This document shows, in pieces, positions 13,924 to 22,105 of a DNA stretch of 34,583 bases. Origin of the DNA: Oxalobacteraceae bacterium (GTDB taxonomy: Bacteria > Pseudomonadota > Gammaproteobacteria > Burkholderiales > Burkholderiaceae_D). Positions within the stretch are counted from its first letter, which is position 1. Each line of letters begins with the position of its first letter. Where the stretch lies: contig CANIFC010000008.1 in NCBI GenBank assembly GCA_947466695.1, forward strand, positions 1 to 34,583. The letters run 5' to 3'. The notes under the pieces are model-generated. The model ran no database searches. It was not told where the DNA came from and worked only from the letters and a program-made list of their open reading frames with translations. A program made the position numbers and the translations under genes.

Positions 13924-15132
13924 TCAAACGATACCGCGGTCTTTGAGCTGCACCAACTCCTGTTCCGACTTGCCCAGCAGGGTGTGCAGCACATGCCTGG
14001 TCGCCTCACCGAGTACCGGTGGCGCATTGCGTACCGGCAGTCGCACGCCGTCAAAACGGTAAGGCGGAGCCAGTACACTGATCGCGCCAGCCTCAGGATG
14101 AATCTGCGTCGTGACCAGTCCGCCTGCAGTGGCCCGTGGTGAGCTTAATGCCTCGTACAGGCCAAGCACCTCGCCGCAGGGAATACCGGCAGCACTCATA
14201 CTTTGTAACAGGTCACGGCGTTTTCTGCTGGCCAGTTCACGGCTGATTTCAGGCATCAGTACATCGCGATGCCGGGCACGATTGAGATTGGTCCGGAACC
14301 GTTCATCGAGTGCCAGATCGGGACGCTCGATCACCTCATTGCAAAAACGCACAAACTGGCCGTTGTTGCCAACCGTAATCACCAAAGCGCCGTCTTCGGC
14401 ATCGAATACGCCATAGGGCACGATCGAAGGATGGGCGTTGCCATGGCGTTGCGGGTCTTTTTGCATCAGCAAGGCTTCCAGACCATAGTAAGCGGTGATC
14501 ATCAGGCCACAATCATACAGCGCCATCTGGATGTGCCTACCCTTACCGGTCTTTTGCCGTTCAAACAGTGCTGCCAGAATCGCCTGGGAGGCATACATGC
14601 CGGTAAACAAATCGACGGCGGCAACACCAAATTTCAGCGGGGCCTGACTGGCTTCGCCATTCATGGCCATCAGCCCGGCTTCACCCTGCACCAGCAAATC
14701 GTAACCCGGACGCGACGCCTCGGGACCGGTCGGGTCGTAGCCGGTAATGGAGCAATAGATCAGTTCCGGTTTAAGCTGATGCAACTGTGCAGCACCGAGG
14801 CCGAGCTCTTCCATGGTTCCGAAGCGAAAGTTCTGGATCACGACATCACTGATCAGCACCAGCTCACGGATAATCTGCTGGCCTTCGGGTGTTTTCAAGT
14901 CCAGGCACATTGAGCGCTTATTGCGATTGACGCTGTTGTAATAGGTCGTTTCGGTGACTCCGATACGCATGCCCCAGTCGCGCGTATCGTCACCTCGTTC
15001 AGGATGCTCGATCTTGATGACTTCGGCACCGAGATCGGCCAGCACCATCCCGCTCCAGGGGCCGGCCAACACGCGCGAGAGGTCAAGTACCCGCACACCG
15101 GACAAGGGCAGGGATAACTGTAAATCGTTCAT
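13924..15132 (-). CDS. Class III CoA-transferase (CaiB/BaiF family)
   Basis: A 402-residue cytoplasmic CoA-transferase. The N-terminus VRVLDLSRVLAGPWSGMVLA, then DLGAEVIKIEHPERGDDTR and NRNKRSMCLDLKTPEG, are family hallmarks. The conserved aspartate that forms the acyl anhydride is expected in SRPGYDLLVQGEAGLM (about residue 145). Family members move CoA between carboxylic acids, e.g. from succinyl-CoA to a dicarboxylate. ATG 15132 has GGAG five bases upstream and is preferred over GTG one codon earlier. It is the last gene of the minus-strand catabolic operon, ending at the shared terminator. It may activate the pathway substrate by CoA exchange, alongside or instead of the ligase at 22106. 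Confidence 0.9.
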   Translation of the reverse strand: MNDLQLSLPLSGVRVLDLSRVLAGPWSGMVLADLGAEVIKIEHPERGDDTRDWGMRIGVTETTYYNSVNRNKRSMCLDLKTPEGQQIIRELVLISDVVIQNFRFGTMEELGLGAAQLHQLKPELIYCSITGYDPTGPEASRPGYDLLVQGEAGLMAMNGEASQAPLKFGVAAVDLFTGMYASQAILAALFERQKTGKGRHIQMALYDCGLMITAYYGLEALLMQKDPQRHGNAHPSIVPYGVFDAEDGALVITVGNNGQFVRFCNEVIERPDLALDERFRTNLNRARHRDVLMPEISRELASRKRRDLLQSMSAAGIPCGEVLGLYEALSSPRATAGGLVTTQIHPEAGAISVLAPPYRFDGVRLPVRNAPPVLGEATRHVLHTLLGKSEQELVQLKDRGIV

Positions 15133-15207
15133 CACAACTCCAAAAAATTCGAGATCGGTTCAACGAATCATATCAGCGGGCGATATGAGTCCGCACGCAC
15201 TCAATAA

Positions 15208-15228
15208 GTCACTCAGTCACTCAGTCAT
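15208..15228. repeat. 8-bp tandem repeat between hydratase and CoA-transferase genes
   Basis: GTCACTCA occurs twice head to tail with a third partial copy GTCAT (15208-15228), just after the hydratase stop codon. Confidence 0.75.
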
Positions 15229-15236
15229 TTACTGAA

Positions 15237-16046
15237 TCAGTCAGGAAGCACGGGTTTATTTCGCAGGCTGACAAAGTCCGGCGCGCGCCTTGCAAAGAAA
15301 GCGCCTATGCCTTCCGCCGCCTCATCGTCACCTTGCGACTCCACCATCAACTGCGCCTCAAGCTCCATCTGATCCGCGCTGACAGTATCGTAGGCCGACA
15401 GGCACAAGCGCTTGATACGGGCGCTGGCCCTGGCAGGCCCGGCCGCTACACGTGCAGCCAGCAACAGCGCTTCACTTACGGCGGCACCGGCATCGCTGAG
15501 GCGATTGACAGCGCCCATGGCATGCAGGCGCTCCGCACTCAAGCGGTCACCTGTCAGGCAGAGTTCGGTCAGCATCTGGCGTGACATAAAACCCGACAGG
15601 AATGCCGTTGCGCCACCATCTGGCGTCAGGCCAACCTTGACATAAGCGACTGAAAATACGGCATTGCGCGCCGCCACCAGCATGTCACAGGCCAGCGCCA
15701 GCGAGAGGCCGGCTCCGGCCGCGCCCCCTTCCACTGCCGCAATCACCGGCTTGGAACACGACTGAATGGCACGGATGATCTCATGCAGGTTTTCCAGCCC
15801 TTGTCGTCTTTCAGCCGGCGCCATCGCCCGGCGCAAGGCCAACTGGTTGAGATCGCCACCGGAACAAAAAAAATCACCGGCGCCGGTCAGGATGATGGCC
15901 CCGACTTCCGGATCGGCTTCGGCTTTGGCCAGCTCTTGCAACAGGCCGGTGTAAAACGCCGGCGTGATGGCATTGCGCATTGATGGATTATTGTTGGTCA
16001 GAATACGAACCGCACCTTCCTGATGTATCAGCAGCGCGTCACTCAT
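15237..16046 (-). CDS. Enoyl-CoA hydratase/isomerase (crotonase family, PaaG-like)
   Basis: A 269-residue crotonase-fold enzyme. The oxyanion-hole segments are CSGGDLNQLA (residues 61-70) and EGGAAGAGLSLALACD (106-121). An aspartate, Asp143 in GLTPDGGATAFL, stands where hydratases of the ECH1 type have a catalytic glutamate. That D-in-PDGG pattern is shared with PaaG, an isomerase of the phenylacetate pathway, so isomerase activity is as likely as hydration. Start ATG 16046 overlaps the stop of a 27-codon ORF (ATGA). About 104 bp separate it from the CoA-transferase; that gap contains an 8-bp tandem repeat (15208-15223). The product fits the hydration or double-bond isomerisation step of the neighbouring beta-oxidation enzymes. 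Confidence 0.9.
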   Translation of the reverse strand: MSDALLIHQEGAVRILTNNNPSMRNAITPAFYTGLLQELAKAEADPEVGAIILTGAGDFFCSGGDLNQLALRRAMAPAERRQGLENLHEIIRAIQSCSKPVIAAVEGGAAGAGLSLALACDMLVAARNAVFSVAYVKVGLTPDGGATAFLSGFMSRQMLTELCLTGDRLSAERLHAMGAVNRLSDAGAAVSEALLLAARVAAGPARASARIKRLCLSAYDTVSADQMELEAQLMVESQGDDEAAEGIGAFFARRAPDFVSLRNKPVLPD

Positions 16047-16126
16047 GCCGCTCTCCCGACTTCACGGGCGACAATGTGAGTGCCGCCGCCGGGGCCGGAA
16101 AATAATTTCATCCTGTTATCAGACAT
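16043..16126 (-). CDS. Small 27-residue ORF, translationally coupled to the hydratase gene
   Basis: ATG 16126 is preceded by AAGGA seven bases upstream and runs 27 codons to a TGA that overlaps the hydratase ATG (ATGA). The product reads MSDNRMKLFSGPGGG then THIVAREVGRAA; I do not recognise it. No signal or membrane segment is seen. It fills the otherwise empty 136 bp between the acyl-CoA dehydrogenase and the hydratase. It could be a leader peptide that couples hydratase translation, a degenerate gene remnant, or a true small protein. The ribosome site and overlap are seen directly; a function is not assigned. Confidence 0.45.
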   Translation of the reverse strand: MSDNRMKLFSGPGGGTHIVAREVGRAA

Positions 16127-16182
16127 CGTTTTTCCTTCGTTCAATAAACACACACGACAAACAACAAGCCAGCGAGTATTTT

Positions 16183-17346
16183 TTAACGCATTTGCCGGGC
16201 GAACAGTTCCAGATGATGGTCGGTACTGCCAAATTGCAATTCAATCGCCATCAGGCGCTTGAAGTAATGGCTGATATCGAGCTCATCGGTCACGCCCATA
16301 CCGCCGTGCAGTTGCACCGCCTGCTGGCCGACAAAACGGCAAGCCTGACCGACCACGACTTTTGCCGCCGACATCGCCCTGCTGCGCACTGCCGCATCCG
16401 GTTCCTGGCAGCTCACTGCCGCCAGATACGCCATGGAACGAGCCTGTTCGATATGCAGCACCATATCTGCCATACGATGCTGGAGCGCCTGAAATTTTCC
16501 GATCGGCTGACCAAATTGCTTGCGGGTTTTAGCATAGTCGATGGTGCCAGCCAACATTTTATCGAGCGCACCGATGGCTTCGGCACAAATCGCCGCCAGA
16601 CCAATATCGAGAATTTCACCCAGCACCGCAGCCGTATCCTGCGCGCCATTGAGGTTATCAAGGCCATCAAGGCCATTAAGCATGGCACTGGCCGGTACAT
16701 ACACCTGCTCGAGCCAGACATCACTGGCGCGTACGCCGTCAACGGTTGTATAGGCGACCTGGCGCAAACCGGCAGTGTCGGCCGGTATCGCAAACACCGC
16801 CAGCGTCCCGTCCTGCCCCGCTGCAGCCAGTCGTGCACTGACCAGCACCACATCGGCTGAACAGGCATGTGACACCACGCATTTATGGCCGGAAATGACG
16901 TAGCCGTTACCTACCGGTGAGGCCGTTGTACTTACTGCCTGCCAGTCATAGCGGGTACTGGCTTCATCATGCGCCAATACGGCAATTTTTTCTCCCGCCG
17001 CCATGGCGGGCAGCAGCACTGCGCGCTGGGCGCTATTACCCAGCAAGGCGATAGTTTTGGTCGCCACCACGGCGCTGGCCAGAAACGGCTCCAGCACCAG
17101 CGCCTCACCCAATACCGCCATGACCAGCATGGTGTCGACCGCACTGCCACCAACTCCGCCATCTTCTTCCGGCACGTTCAAGGCCAGCAAGCCCAGGTCG
17201 GCAAAGGTAGCCCAGAGCGCAGGGCTGAACCCTTGCCTCGCATGCTCTTTGATCTGCCGGCGCGCCGCAAAGCCATAATCCTTGGCCATGACGCGGCGGG
17301 TGGTCTCTTGCAGCATCAGCTGCTCTTCGCTAAAAGTGAAATCCAT
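16183..17346 (-). CDS. Acyl-CoA dehydrogenase, small-subunit type (PimD-like)
   Basis: A 387-residue FAD-dependent acyl-CoA dehydrogenase fold, starting MDFTFSEEQLMLQETTRR and ending LHGGMGVTDELDISHYFKRL, then ELFARQMR. It carries the three-domain plan: helical N-domain, beta domain around residues 120-215, and C-terminal helices with DYAKTRKQFGQPIGKFQALQHRMADM (FAD-contacting RKQFGxPIG). No glutamate is seen at the IYEGT position of classical enzymes. It lies 9 bp after another acyl-CoA dehydrogenase gene. Such adjacent unequal pairs (PimC/PimD, mycobacterial ChsE1/E2) form two-subunit enzymes with one active FAD site per pair. The same is inferred here. Confidence 0.88.
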   Translation of the reverse strand: MDFTFSEEQLMLQETTRRVMAKDYGFAARRQIKEHARQGFSPALWATFADLGLLALNVPEEDGGVGGSAVDTMLVMAVLGEALVLEPFLASAVVATKTIALLGNSAQRAVLLPAMAAGEKIAVLAHDEASTRYDWQAVSTTASPVGNGYVISGHKCVVSHACSADVVLVSARLAAAGQDGTLAVFAIPADTAGLRQVAYTTVDGVRASDVWLEQVYVPASAMLNGLDGLDNLNGAQDTAAVLGEILDIGLAAICAEAIGALDKMLAGTIDYAKTRKQFGQPIGKFQALQHRMADMVLHIEQARSMAYLAAVSCQEPDAAVRSRAMSAAKVVVGQACRFVGQQAVQLHGGMGVTDELDISHYFKRLMAIELQFGSTDHHLELFARQMR

Positions 17347-17355
17347 CTCGTTGTC

Positions 17356-18564
17356 CTATAGTCCCAGAATCATCTGGGAGATAATATTTTTCTGAATCTC
17401 GGTGGAGCCGCCATAGATAGACAGCTTGCGCATATTGAGATAGTTGGCCGCCAGCGGTGTGGCGTAAAACGGCCCGACACCGGCACCCTGATAGCCTGCC
17501 GCCATCGCTTCACGCCGCAGTGGTAGCGCATACAGGCCAACAGCCTGGGTCAGGAGTTCGGTAATGGCCTGCTGGATTTCGGTACCCTTGATTTTCAGGA
17601 TCGACGCTTCAGGCCCAGGTGCACGCCCCGAAGTTTCTGCCGACAGCACACGCAGGTTGGTAATCTCAAGCGCCATCAGGTCGATCTCGATTTGCGCAAT
17701 CCGGGCGCCAAAGGCGGCATCCCTGAGCAGCGGCTGACCGTGTTTAAGCTCCATGGTGGCGATGCGCTTGAGACGGGCCAGTTCGCGTTTGGCGATACCG
17801 ATGCCGGCGATATTGGCACGTTCGTGGCCGAGTAAAAACTTGGCGTAGGTCCAGCCCTTGTTCTCTTCACCGATCAGGTTTTCAACCGGAACCTTGACGT
17901 TTTCCAGCCAGACTTCATTGACCTCATGCGCGCCGTCCATGGTGATGATGGGACGCACCGTGACTCCCGGCGTTTTCATGTCGATCAGTAAAAATGAGAT
18001 CCCGCGCTGGGCTTTGACATTCGGATCAGTGCGCACCAGACAGAAAATCCAGTCGGCGTACTGGCCCTGGGTGGTCCAGGTTTTCTGGCCGTTGACCAGG
18101 TAATGATCACCCTCAGCAGCACGCTGCAGTACCGCGCTGGTCTTGACCGATGCCAGGTCAGAACCCGAGCCCGGCTCGGAATAGCCCTGGCACCACCACG
18201 ACTGTGCCGACAGGATAGCGGGCAGGAAGCGTTGCTGCTGCTCCGGCGAACCGAACGCCATGATGACCGGCGCTACCATCTTCAGGCCAAACGGTACAAT
18301 ACGCGGCGCCCCGGCAGCGGCACATTCCTCTTCAAAAATATACTGCTGCACCGAGTTCCAGCCGGTACCGCCAAAGTCGGTACGCCATCCGGTGCCACCC
18401 CAACCCTGCGCGTGCAGCGCACGCTGCCAGCACTGGTAATCGTCTTTTTCCAGAATCAGGCCATTGAGCACCTTGTGCCGGATATCGGCCGGCAGGGAGC
18501 GCTCCAGAAAGCTCCGCACTTCCTGCCGGAACGTCGTCTCTTCAGCGGTAAAATTCAAATCCAT
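17356..18564 (-). CDS. Acyl-CoA dehydrogenase, large-subunit type (PimC-like)
   Basis: A 402-residue acyl-CoA dehydrogenase. Visible blocks are MDLNFTAEETTFRQEVRSFL, WRTDFGGTGWNSVQQYIFEEE, CQGYSEPGSGSDLASVKTSA (substrate/FAD loop), VNGQKTWTTQGQYADWIFCLVRT and LSIYGGSTEIQKNIISQMIL. In the last motif the classical catalytic IYEG reads IYGG, as in pimeloyl-CoA dehydrogenase large subunits and related FadE proteins. ATG 18564 is chosen for the family-typical N-terminus and a GAGAAA site; a 20-codon upstream extension from TTG has no support. It introduces the alpha-beta double bond in the acyl-CoA, passing electrons to ETF. It probably works with the dehydrogenase encoded 9 bp downstream. Confidence 0.9.
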   Translation of the reverse strand: MDLNFTAEETTFRQEVRSFLERSLPADIRHKVLNGLILEKDDYQCWQRALHAQGWGGTGWRTDFGGTGWNSVQQYIFEEECAAAGAPRIVPFGLKMVAPVIMAFGSPEQQQRFLPAILSAQSWWCQGYSEPGSGSDLASVKTSAVLQRAAEGDHYLVNGQKTWTTQGQYADWIFCLVRTDPNVKAQRGISFLLIDMKTPGVTVRPIITMDGAHEVNEVWLENVKVPVENLIGEENKGWTYAKFLLGHERANIAGIGIAKRELARLKRIATMELKHGQPLLRDAAFGARIAQIEIDLMALEITNLRVLSAETSGRAPGPEASILKIKGTEIQQAITELLTQAVGLYALPLRREAMAAGYQGAGVGPFYATPLAANYLNMRKLSIYGGSTEIQKNIISQMILGL

Positions 18565-18750
18565 AATTTTCTCTTTGATTTTATTGTTAATTTCTTTGGG
18601 TGTTATTTTTTCCGGCGCGCTCAAGGGGAATTAAAAAAACAGGGCAAAAAATAGCGCTTGTGACACCTGCTTTTCAACTTCCCGATAGGCCCATCCCTAT
18701 TGCAAACATCCTTTTCCCCAACGTCAATCTCTCGCCTTACTCTAGCTGCG

Positions 18751-19953
18751 TTAAACCCGCTCGAGCACCACGGCCATACCCTGCCCGACCCCAATACACA
18801 GGCTGATGACGGCATAGCGACCCTGGCGACGCTGCAGTTCACGCGAGGCGGTTAATGCCAGCCTGGCACCGGAAGCGCCCAGCGGATGACCCAGCGCAAT
18901 GGCGCCACCATTCGGATTGACCCGCGTATCGGTCGCCGCAACACCCAGCAGTTTCAGGCAACTCAGGACCTGGGTGGCGAATGCTTCATTGATTTCAATC
19001 ACGTCCATGTCCGCCAACGTGAGCTTAGCGCGCTGCAAGGCTTTTTTGATGGCATTAACCGGACCGACACCCATGATGCGCGGCTCGACTCCAGCCACGG
19101 CGCTGGACAATATCCGCACCATCGGCGCCTTGCCAAATTTTTCGCCCATCGCCAGACTGCCGATCAGTACAGCCGCGGCACCGTCATTGATACCGGAGGC
19201 ATTACCTGCCGTGACCACGCCCCCGTCAAACAAGGGATTGAGGCGGGCCAGACTCTCAAGAGTCGTTTGTGGCCGTGGATGCTCGTCGGTGGCGACCAGT
19301 GCCGGCGGTGATTTGCGCCCGGTCGCCACGCTGACCGGAAAAATTTCTTCCGTAAAGAATCCCGCCTTGAAAGCAATGTCATATTTTTGTTGCGAGGCCA
19401 GCGCGAAGGCATCTGCGGCAGCGCGGTCTATGCCAAAATCTTGTGCGACGTTGTCACCCGTTTCCGGCATGGTGTCGGTGCCATACTCTGCACTGACCGC
19501 CGGATTGGGAAAGCGGCTGCCGATGGTACTGTCAAAGACTTTAAAATCGCGGCTGAAGGCAGACTCCGCCTTGGCCACCACAAAGGGTGCACGGCTCATG
19601 CTTTCAATACCGCCAGCCAGGTATAACTCACCTTCGCCGGCGCTGATGGCGCGGGCACTGTCAACCACCGCAGCGAGACCGCTGGCACATAGCCGATTGA
19701 CCGTCTGGCCCGGAACGCTGACCGGCAAGCCCGCCGCCAGCAAGGCGTTACGGGCGATATTGCGCGAATCCTCACCGGCCTGATTGGTGCAACCGAGAAT
19801 CACGTCTTCAATCAGTTCCGCCGGCCAGGGATTACGCGCGACCAGCGCCCGCATCACTTGCGCCACCAGATCATCGGGTCGCACGGTCGATAAAGCGCCG
19901 CCATGACGGCCAAACGGGGTCCGCAGACCATCATAAATATACGCGTTGAGCAT
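18751..19953 (-). CDS. Acetyl-CoA acyltransferase (thiolase, PcaF/PaaJ type)
   Basis: A 400-residue thiolase that cleaves 3-oxoacyl-CoA with CoA. The nucleophile is Cys89 in VNRLCASGLAAV; the general bases are His in NPNGGAIALGHPLGASG and Cys in SLCIGVGQG. The stretch AEYGTDTMPETGDNVAQDFGI with a short HPRPQTTLESLARL loop resembles 3-oxoadipyl-CoA thiolases rather than acetoacetyl-CoA thiolases. Start ATG 19953 has AGGAAG seven bases upstream and lies 2 bp after the dehydrogenase stop; a longer frame to 20010 lies inside that gene and is rejected. A 186-bp gap with a possible internal promoter separates it from the acyl-CoA dehydrogenases. Confidence 0.92.
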   Translation of the reverse strand: MLNAYIYDGLRTPFGRHGGALSTVRPDDLVAQVMRALVARNPWPAELIEDVILGCTNQAGEDSRNIARNALLAAGLPVSVPGQTVNRLCASGLAAVVDSARAISAGEGELYLAGGIESMSRAPFVVAKAESAFSRDFKVFDSTIGSRFPNPAVSAEYGTDTMPETGDNVAQDFGIDRAAADAFALASQQKYDIAFKAGFFTEEIFPVSVATGRKSPPALVATDEHPRPQTTLESLARLNPLFDGGVVTAGNASGINDGAAAVLIGSLAMGEKFGKAPMVRILSSAVAGVEPRIMGVGPVNAIKKALQRAKLTLADMDVIEINEAFATQVLSCLKLLGVAATDTRVNPNGGAIALGHPLGASGARLALTASRELQRRQGRYAVISLCIGVGQGMAVVLERV

Positions 19954-19955
19954 GA

Positions 19956-21527
19956 TTACACTTCCTTGTGATGTAATGAGAGAGCGAGTGCCGCACGCCG
20001 CCGCAGCCACGGGCTGGCGCGGTAGCGCGGATCGCCGCTGTGTTGCAGCAAGTTATCAAGTATGGCCAGTACAGTCGAGGCACCAAGCAGGTCACCCCAG
20101 GCCAGCGGCCCGTGCGGATACCCCAGACCCAGCGTGACGGCGCGGTCGATATCACACGGATCGGCAATTTCCTGCTGCGCCATGTCGCAGGCGATATTAA
20201 TGATATGCGCCACCACTCTTTGCGCCACCAGACCGGTACTATCACGGATCACGCTGACGGCAGCGCCGTCATGAGCAAAAAGCGTACGTGCCGTAGCAAG
20301 GCAGGCAGCGCTCGTCGCCGGCGTAGTCATGACAACGCGGCGTCGGCCCAGTTCAAACAGGGTTTCCACTCCCACGGTACGGCTGGCATCGAGCTCTTCC
20401 GCGACACAACAGGTGGTGGCGTCGTCGCCCAGCGGCGTCACGATGCACAGCGCGTTGGCACCGGGACGCTCACCCGATTCGATCTCGACACCACTGTCTT
20501 TGAGCAGTAAAGCAATACGGCTGGCCAGTTCCGGCCGGGTACTGCTAATCCAGATACTTGATGGCAGTTGTGCCGCAGCCCTTTCTGCCGCACCGTCAAC
20601 AAGAAGGGCGCTGGCTATTTTTTTCCCTTGTGCATCGTAGCGATAGAATCCGTGTCCGGTTTTTTTACCCAGTGCACCGGCACTAAGCATCTGGCGGGTC
20701 AGGCCCTGCGGACGAAAGCGCGGCTCATGGTAATACTGCTCGTAGATCGATTCCATGACCGGATGCGAGACATCCAGACCGGTCAGGTCCATCAGCTCAC
20801 ACGGGCCCAGCTTGAAACCGGCACAGTCGCGCAAGATGTCGTCGAGTGTGGCTATCGTCGTAATGCCTTCGGCCAGCAGGCGCATGCCCTCGGTGCCGTA
20901 ACCGCGGCCGGCATGATTGACGATGAAGCCCGGCGTATCCTTGGCCTGGACAGCGGCATGCCCCCAGTGGCGACCAAGCTCGAGCAGAAATTGCGTAATG
21001 GCGGTATCGGTCACAAGGCCCGGAATCACTTCGACCACTTTCATCAGCGGGACCGGATTAAAAAAGTGAAAACCGGCCAGCCGTTCCGGATGGCGCAAGC
21101 CGGCCGCGATGGCCGTGACGGCCAGCGAGGACGTATTGGTGGCCAGGATGGTATCGACGGCAACGACTTCTTCCAGCTTGCCAAACAAGGTCTTCTTGGC
21201 TGCCAGATCTTCAATGATCGCCTCGATGACGACATGACAGGAGGCCAGTTCGTCGAACCCGGAACAACAGATGATTCGCGCTCCCGCCAGGCTGGCATCG
21301 GCCGGACTCAGGCGGTTTCTGACGACCAGGTGATCCAGCGTACTCAATAAAATGGCACGCGCCGCCTCGGCAGCGCCCAAGTGGCCGTCAAGCAGGCAAA
21401 CGCGGGCTCCGGCCAGAGCCGCAATCTGGGCAATGCCACGCCCCATGACACCGGCGCCGACAATACCCACCACCAGCTCGGGTGAATGCGGGCTGATACG
21501 CTGTTCATTTTGCATTAGCGGGTCCAT
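19956..21527 (-). CDS. 3-hydroxyacyl-CoA dehydrogenase, PaaH-type with duplicated C-terminal domain
   Basis: About 523 residues. The Rossmann domain opens with GIVGAGVMGRGIAQ (about residues 21-34). The catalytic core has ATNTSSLAVTAIA and LAGFHFFNPVPLMKVVEVI. One 3HCDH C-terminal domain follows (PGFIVNHAGRGYG, CELMDLTGLDV), then a second degenerate copy ending LGYPHGPLAWGDLLGASTVL. This two-copy architecture and ending are those of PaaH of phenylacetate/3-hydroxyadipyl-CoA metabolism (about 475-510 residues). The second ATG (21527) is preferred since GGAG lies six bases upstream; ATG 21539 is possible. It oxidises 3-hydroxyacyl-CoA to 3-oxoacyl-CoA with NAD. It is the first gene of the minus-strand catabolic operon, divergent from the ligase. 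Confidence 0.9.
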   Translation of the reverse strand: MDPLMQNEQRISPHSPELVVGIVGAGVMGRGIAQIAALAGARVCLLDGHLGAAEAARAILLSTLDHLVVRNRLSPADASLAGARIICCSGFDELASCHVVIEAIIEDLAAKKTLFGKLEEVVAVDTILATNTSSLAVTAIAAGLRHPERLAGFHFFNPVPLMKVVEVIPGLVTDTAITQFLLELGRHWGHAAVQAKDTPGFIVNHAGRGYGTEGMRLLAEGITTIATLDDILRDCAGFKLGPCELMDLTGLDVSHPVMESIYEQYYHEPRFRPQGLTRQMLSAGALGKKTGHGFYRYDAQGKKIASALLVDGAAERAAAQLPSSIWISSTRPELASRIALLLKDSGVEIESGERPGANALCIVTPLGDDATTCCVAEELDASRTVGVETLFELGRRRVVMTTPATSAACLATARTLFAHDGAAVSVIRDSTGLVAQRVVAHIINIACDMAQQEIADPCDIDRAVTLGLGYPHGPLAWGDLLGASTVLAILDNLLQHSGDPRYRASPWLRRRAALALSLHHKEV

Positions 21528-21545
21528 AAACGGCTCCATAAGTTG

Positions 21546-21581
21546 GGTTCATCAGGCTCATCAGGTTCATCAAATTCATAA
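21546..21581. repeat. Four 9-bp tandem repeats upstream of the PaaH-type gene
   Basis: GGTTCATCA, GGCTCATCA, GGTTCATCA and AATTCATAA follow head to tail just before the start codon region (minus-strand 5' leader). A related 9-mer series, AAGTTCATC AAGTTCACC AGGATCAGC, lies at 28370-28396, upstream of the IclR gene. Confidence 0.75.
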
Positions 21582-21775
21582 AGAAGTTCCGTAAAAGTAA
21601 TGCGAAAATCAGGATGCCGGCTTGTGCTGTGAAGTGAATTACCTGCCCCCGCCGTTGCTTTTGCAAACGCCGCTCCTGCCGGCATACCAGTGTAGTGACC
21701 TGGTGGTGGCCTGTTACCAGTAATCTGGCATCCGGCACAGGCACATGAAAACAGCCGCAAAACCTTGATTTCAAA
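21582..21775. other. Probable structured leader of the minus-strand catabolic operon
   Basis: No gene recognised. Imperfect arms GCCGGCATACCAG (21678-21690) and CTGGCATCCGGC (21725-21736) can pair, with a nested CTGGT/ACCAG pair between them. If transcription starts in the control region to the right, this is a long 5' untranslated leader. Small open frames here have no ribosome sites. Confidence 0.35.
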
Positions 21776-21792
21776 GTTCTGCAATGCAGAAC
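21776..21792. promoter_or_regulatory. Operator palindrome O1
   Basis: GTTCTGCAATGCAGAAC is a perfect 8+1+8 palindrome centred at 21784. It shares TTCTGCA-N-TGCAGAA with O2 at 21913-21927. IclR proteins bind inverted repeats of about this length, and an IclR gene ends this locus, so it is the best candidate ligand; binding is inferred. Confidence 0.7.
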
Positions 21793-21843
21793 AAATTACG
21801 TCAATTAATATCTATACCCTTATGCTACCACTTATCTAACGCA

Positions 21844-21860
21844 CTTTTTGCATTAAAAAG
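21844..21860. promoter_or_regulatory. Central palindrome between O1 and O2
   Basis: CTTTTTGCATTAAAAAG has 6-bp perfect arms around GCATT and is centred at 21852, exactly midway (68 bp each way) between the centres of O1 and O2. It may mark the symmetry axis of the divergent promoters. Confidence 0.45.
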
Positions 21861-21912
21861 TAGCATTTATCGATATTTAATAAGGAAATCAGCTTATTTA
21901 ATTCATTTGTAA

Positions 21913-21927
21913 TTCTGCATTGCAGAA
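21913..21927. promoter_or_regulatory. Operator palindrome O2
   Basis: TTCTGCATTGCAGAA is a perfect 7+1+7 palindrome centred at 21920, 136 bp (about 13 helical turns) from O1. The flanking base C on the right continues the O1 sequence GCAGAAC. It lies on the acyl-CoA ligase side of the divergent region. Confidence 0.7.
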
Positions 21928-22105
21928 CTACATTCCGATTTTAATTGATTTCTTTTTTTTCTTATGGCACTATTAATCATCATGATTGATTGGCACTTTT
22001 AGCTGGCACGATCAGTTTTCAGTATTGGCCAGCATTCATCCGCATTTACTACCGCCGTAACGCACAACTTTGACTTTTCCGGGTTATGTACAGAAAAGGA
22101 AGCAC
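21928..22105. other. Leader region before the acyl-CoA ligase gene
   Basis: No gene seen. It contains a T-run and a 13-bp palindrome AATCATCATGATT near 21975-21989. TTGATT near 21946 with TATTAAT about 19 bp later is a weak promoter candidate. AAGGAAG lies just before the ligase ATG. Confidence 0.35.

Noticed and set aside
21505-21784. Two overlapping minus-strand frames upstream of the PaaH-type gene
   Set aside because: Products consist mainly of translations of the 9-bp repeat and of the hairpin region; neither has a ribosome site. Treated as leader DNA.
22010-22030. Sigma-54 promoter near TGGCAC before the ligase gene
   Set aside because: TGGCAC elements are present, but no TTGCA-type -12 element at the required spacing, and no sigma-54 activator is encoded nearby.
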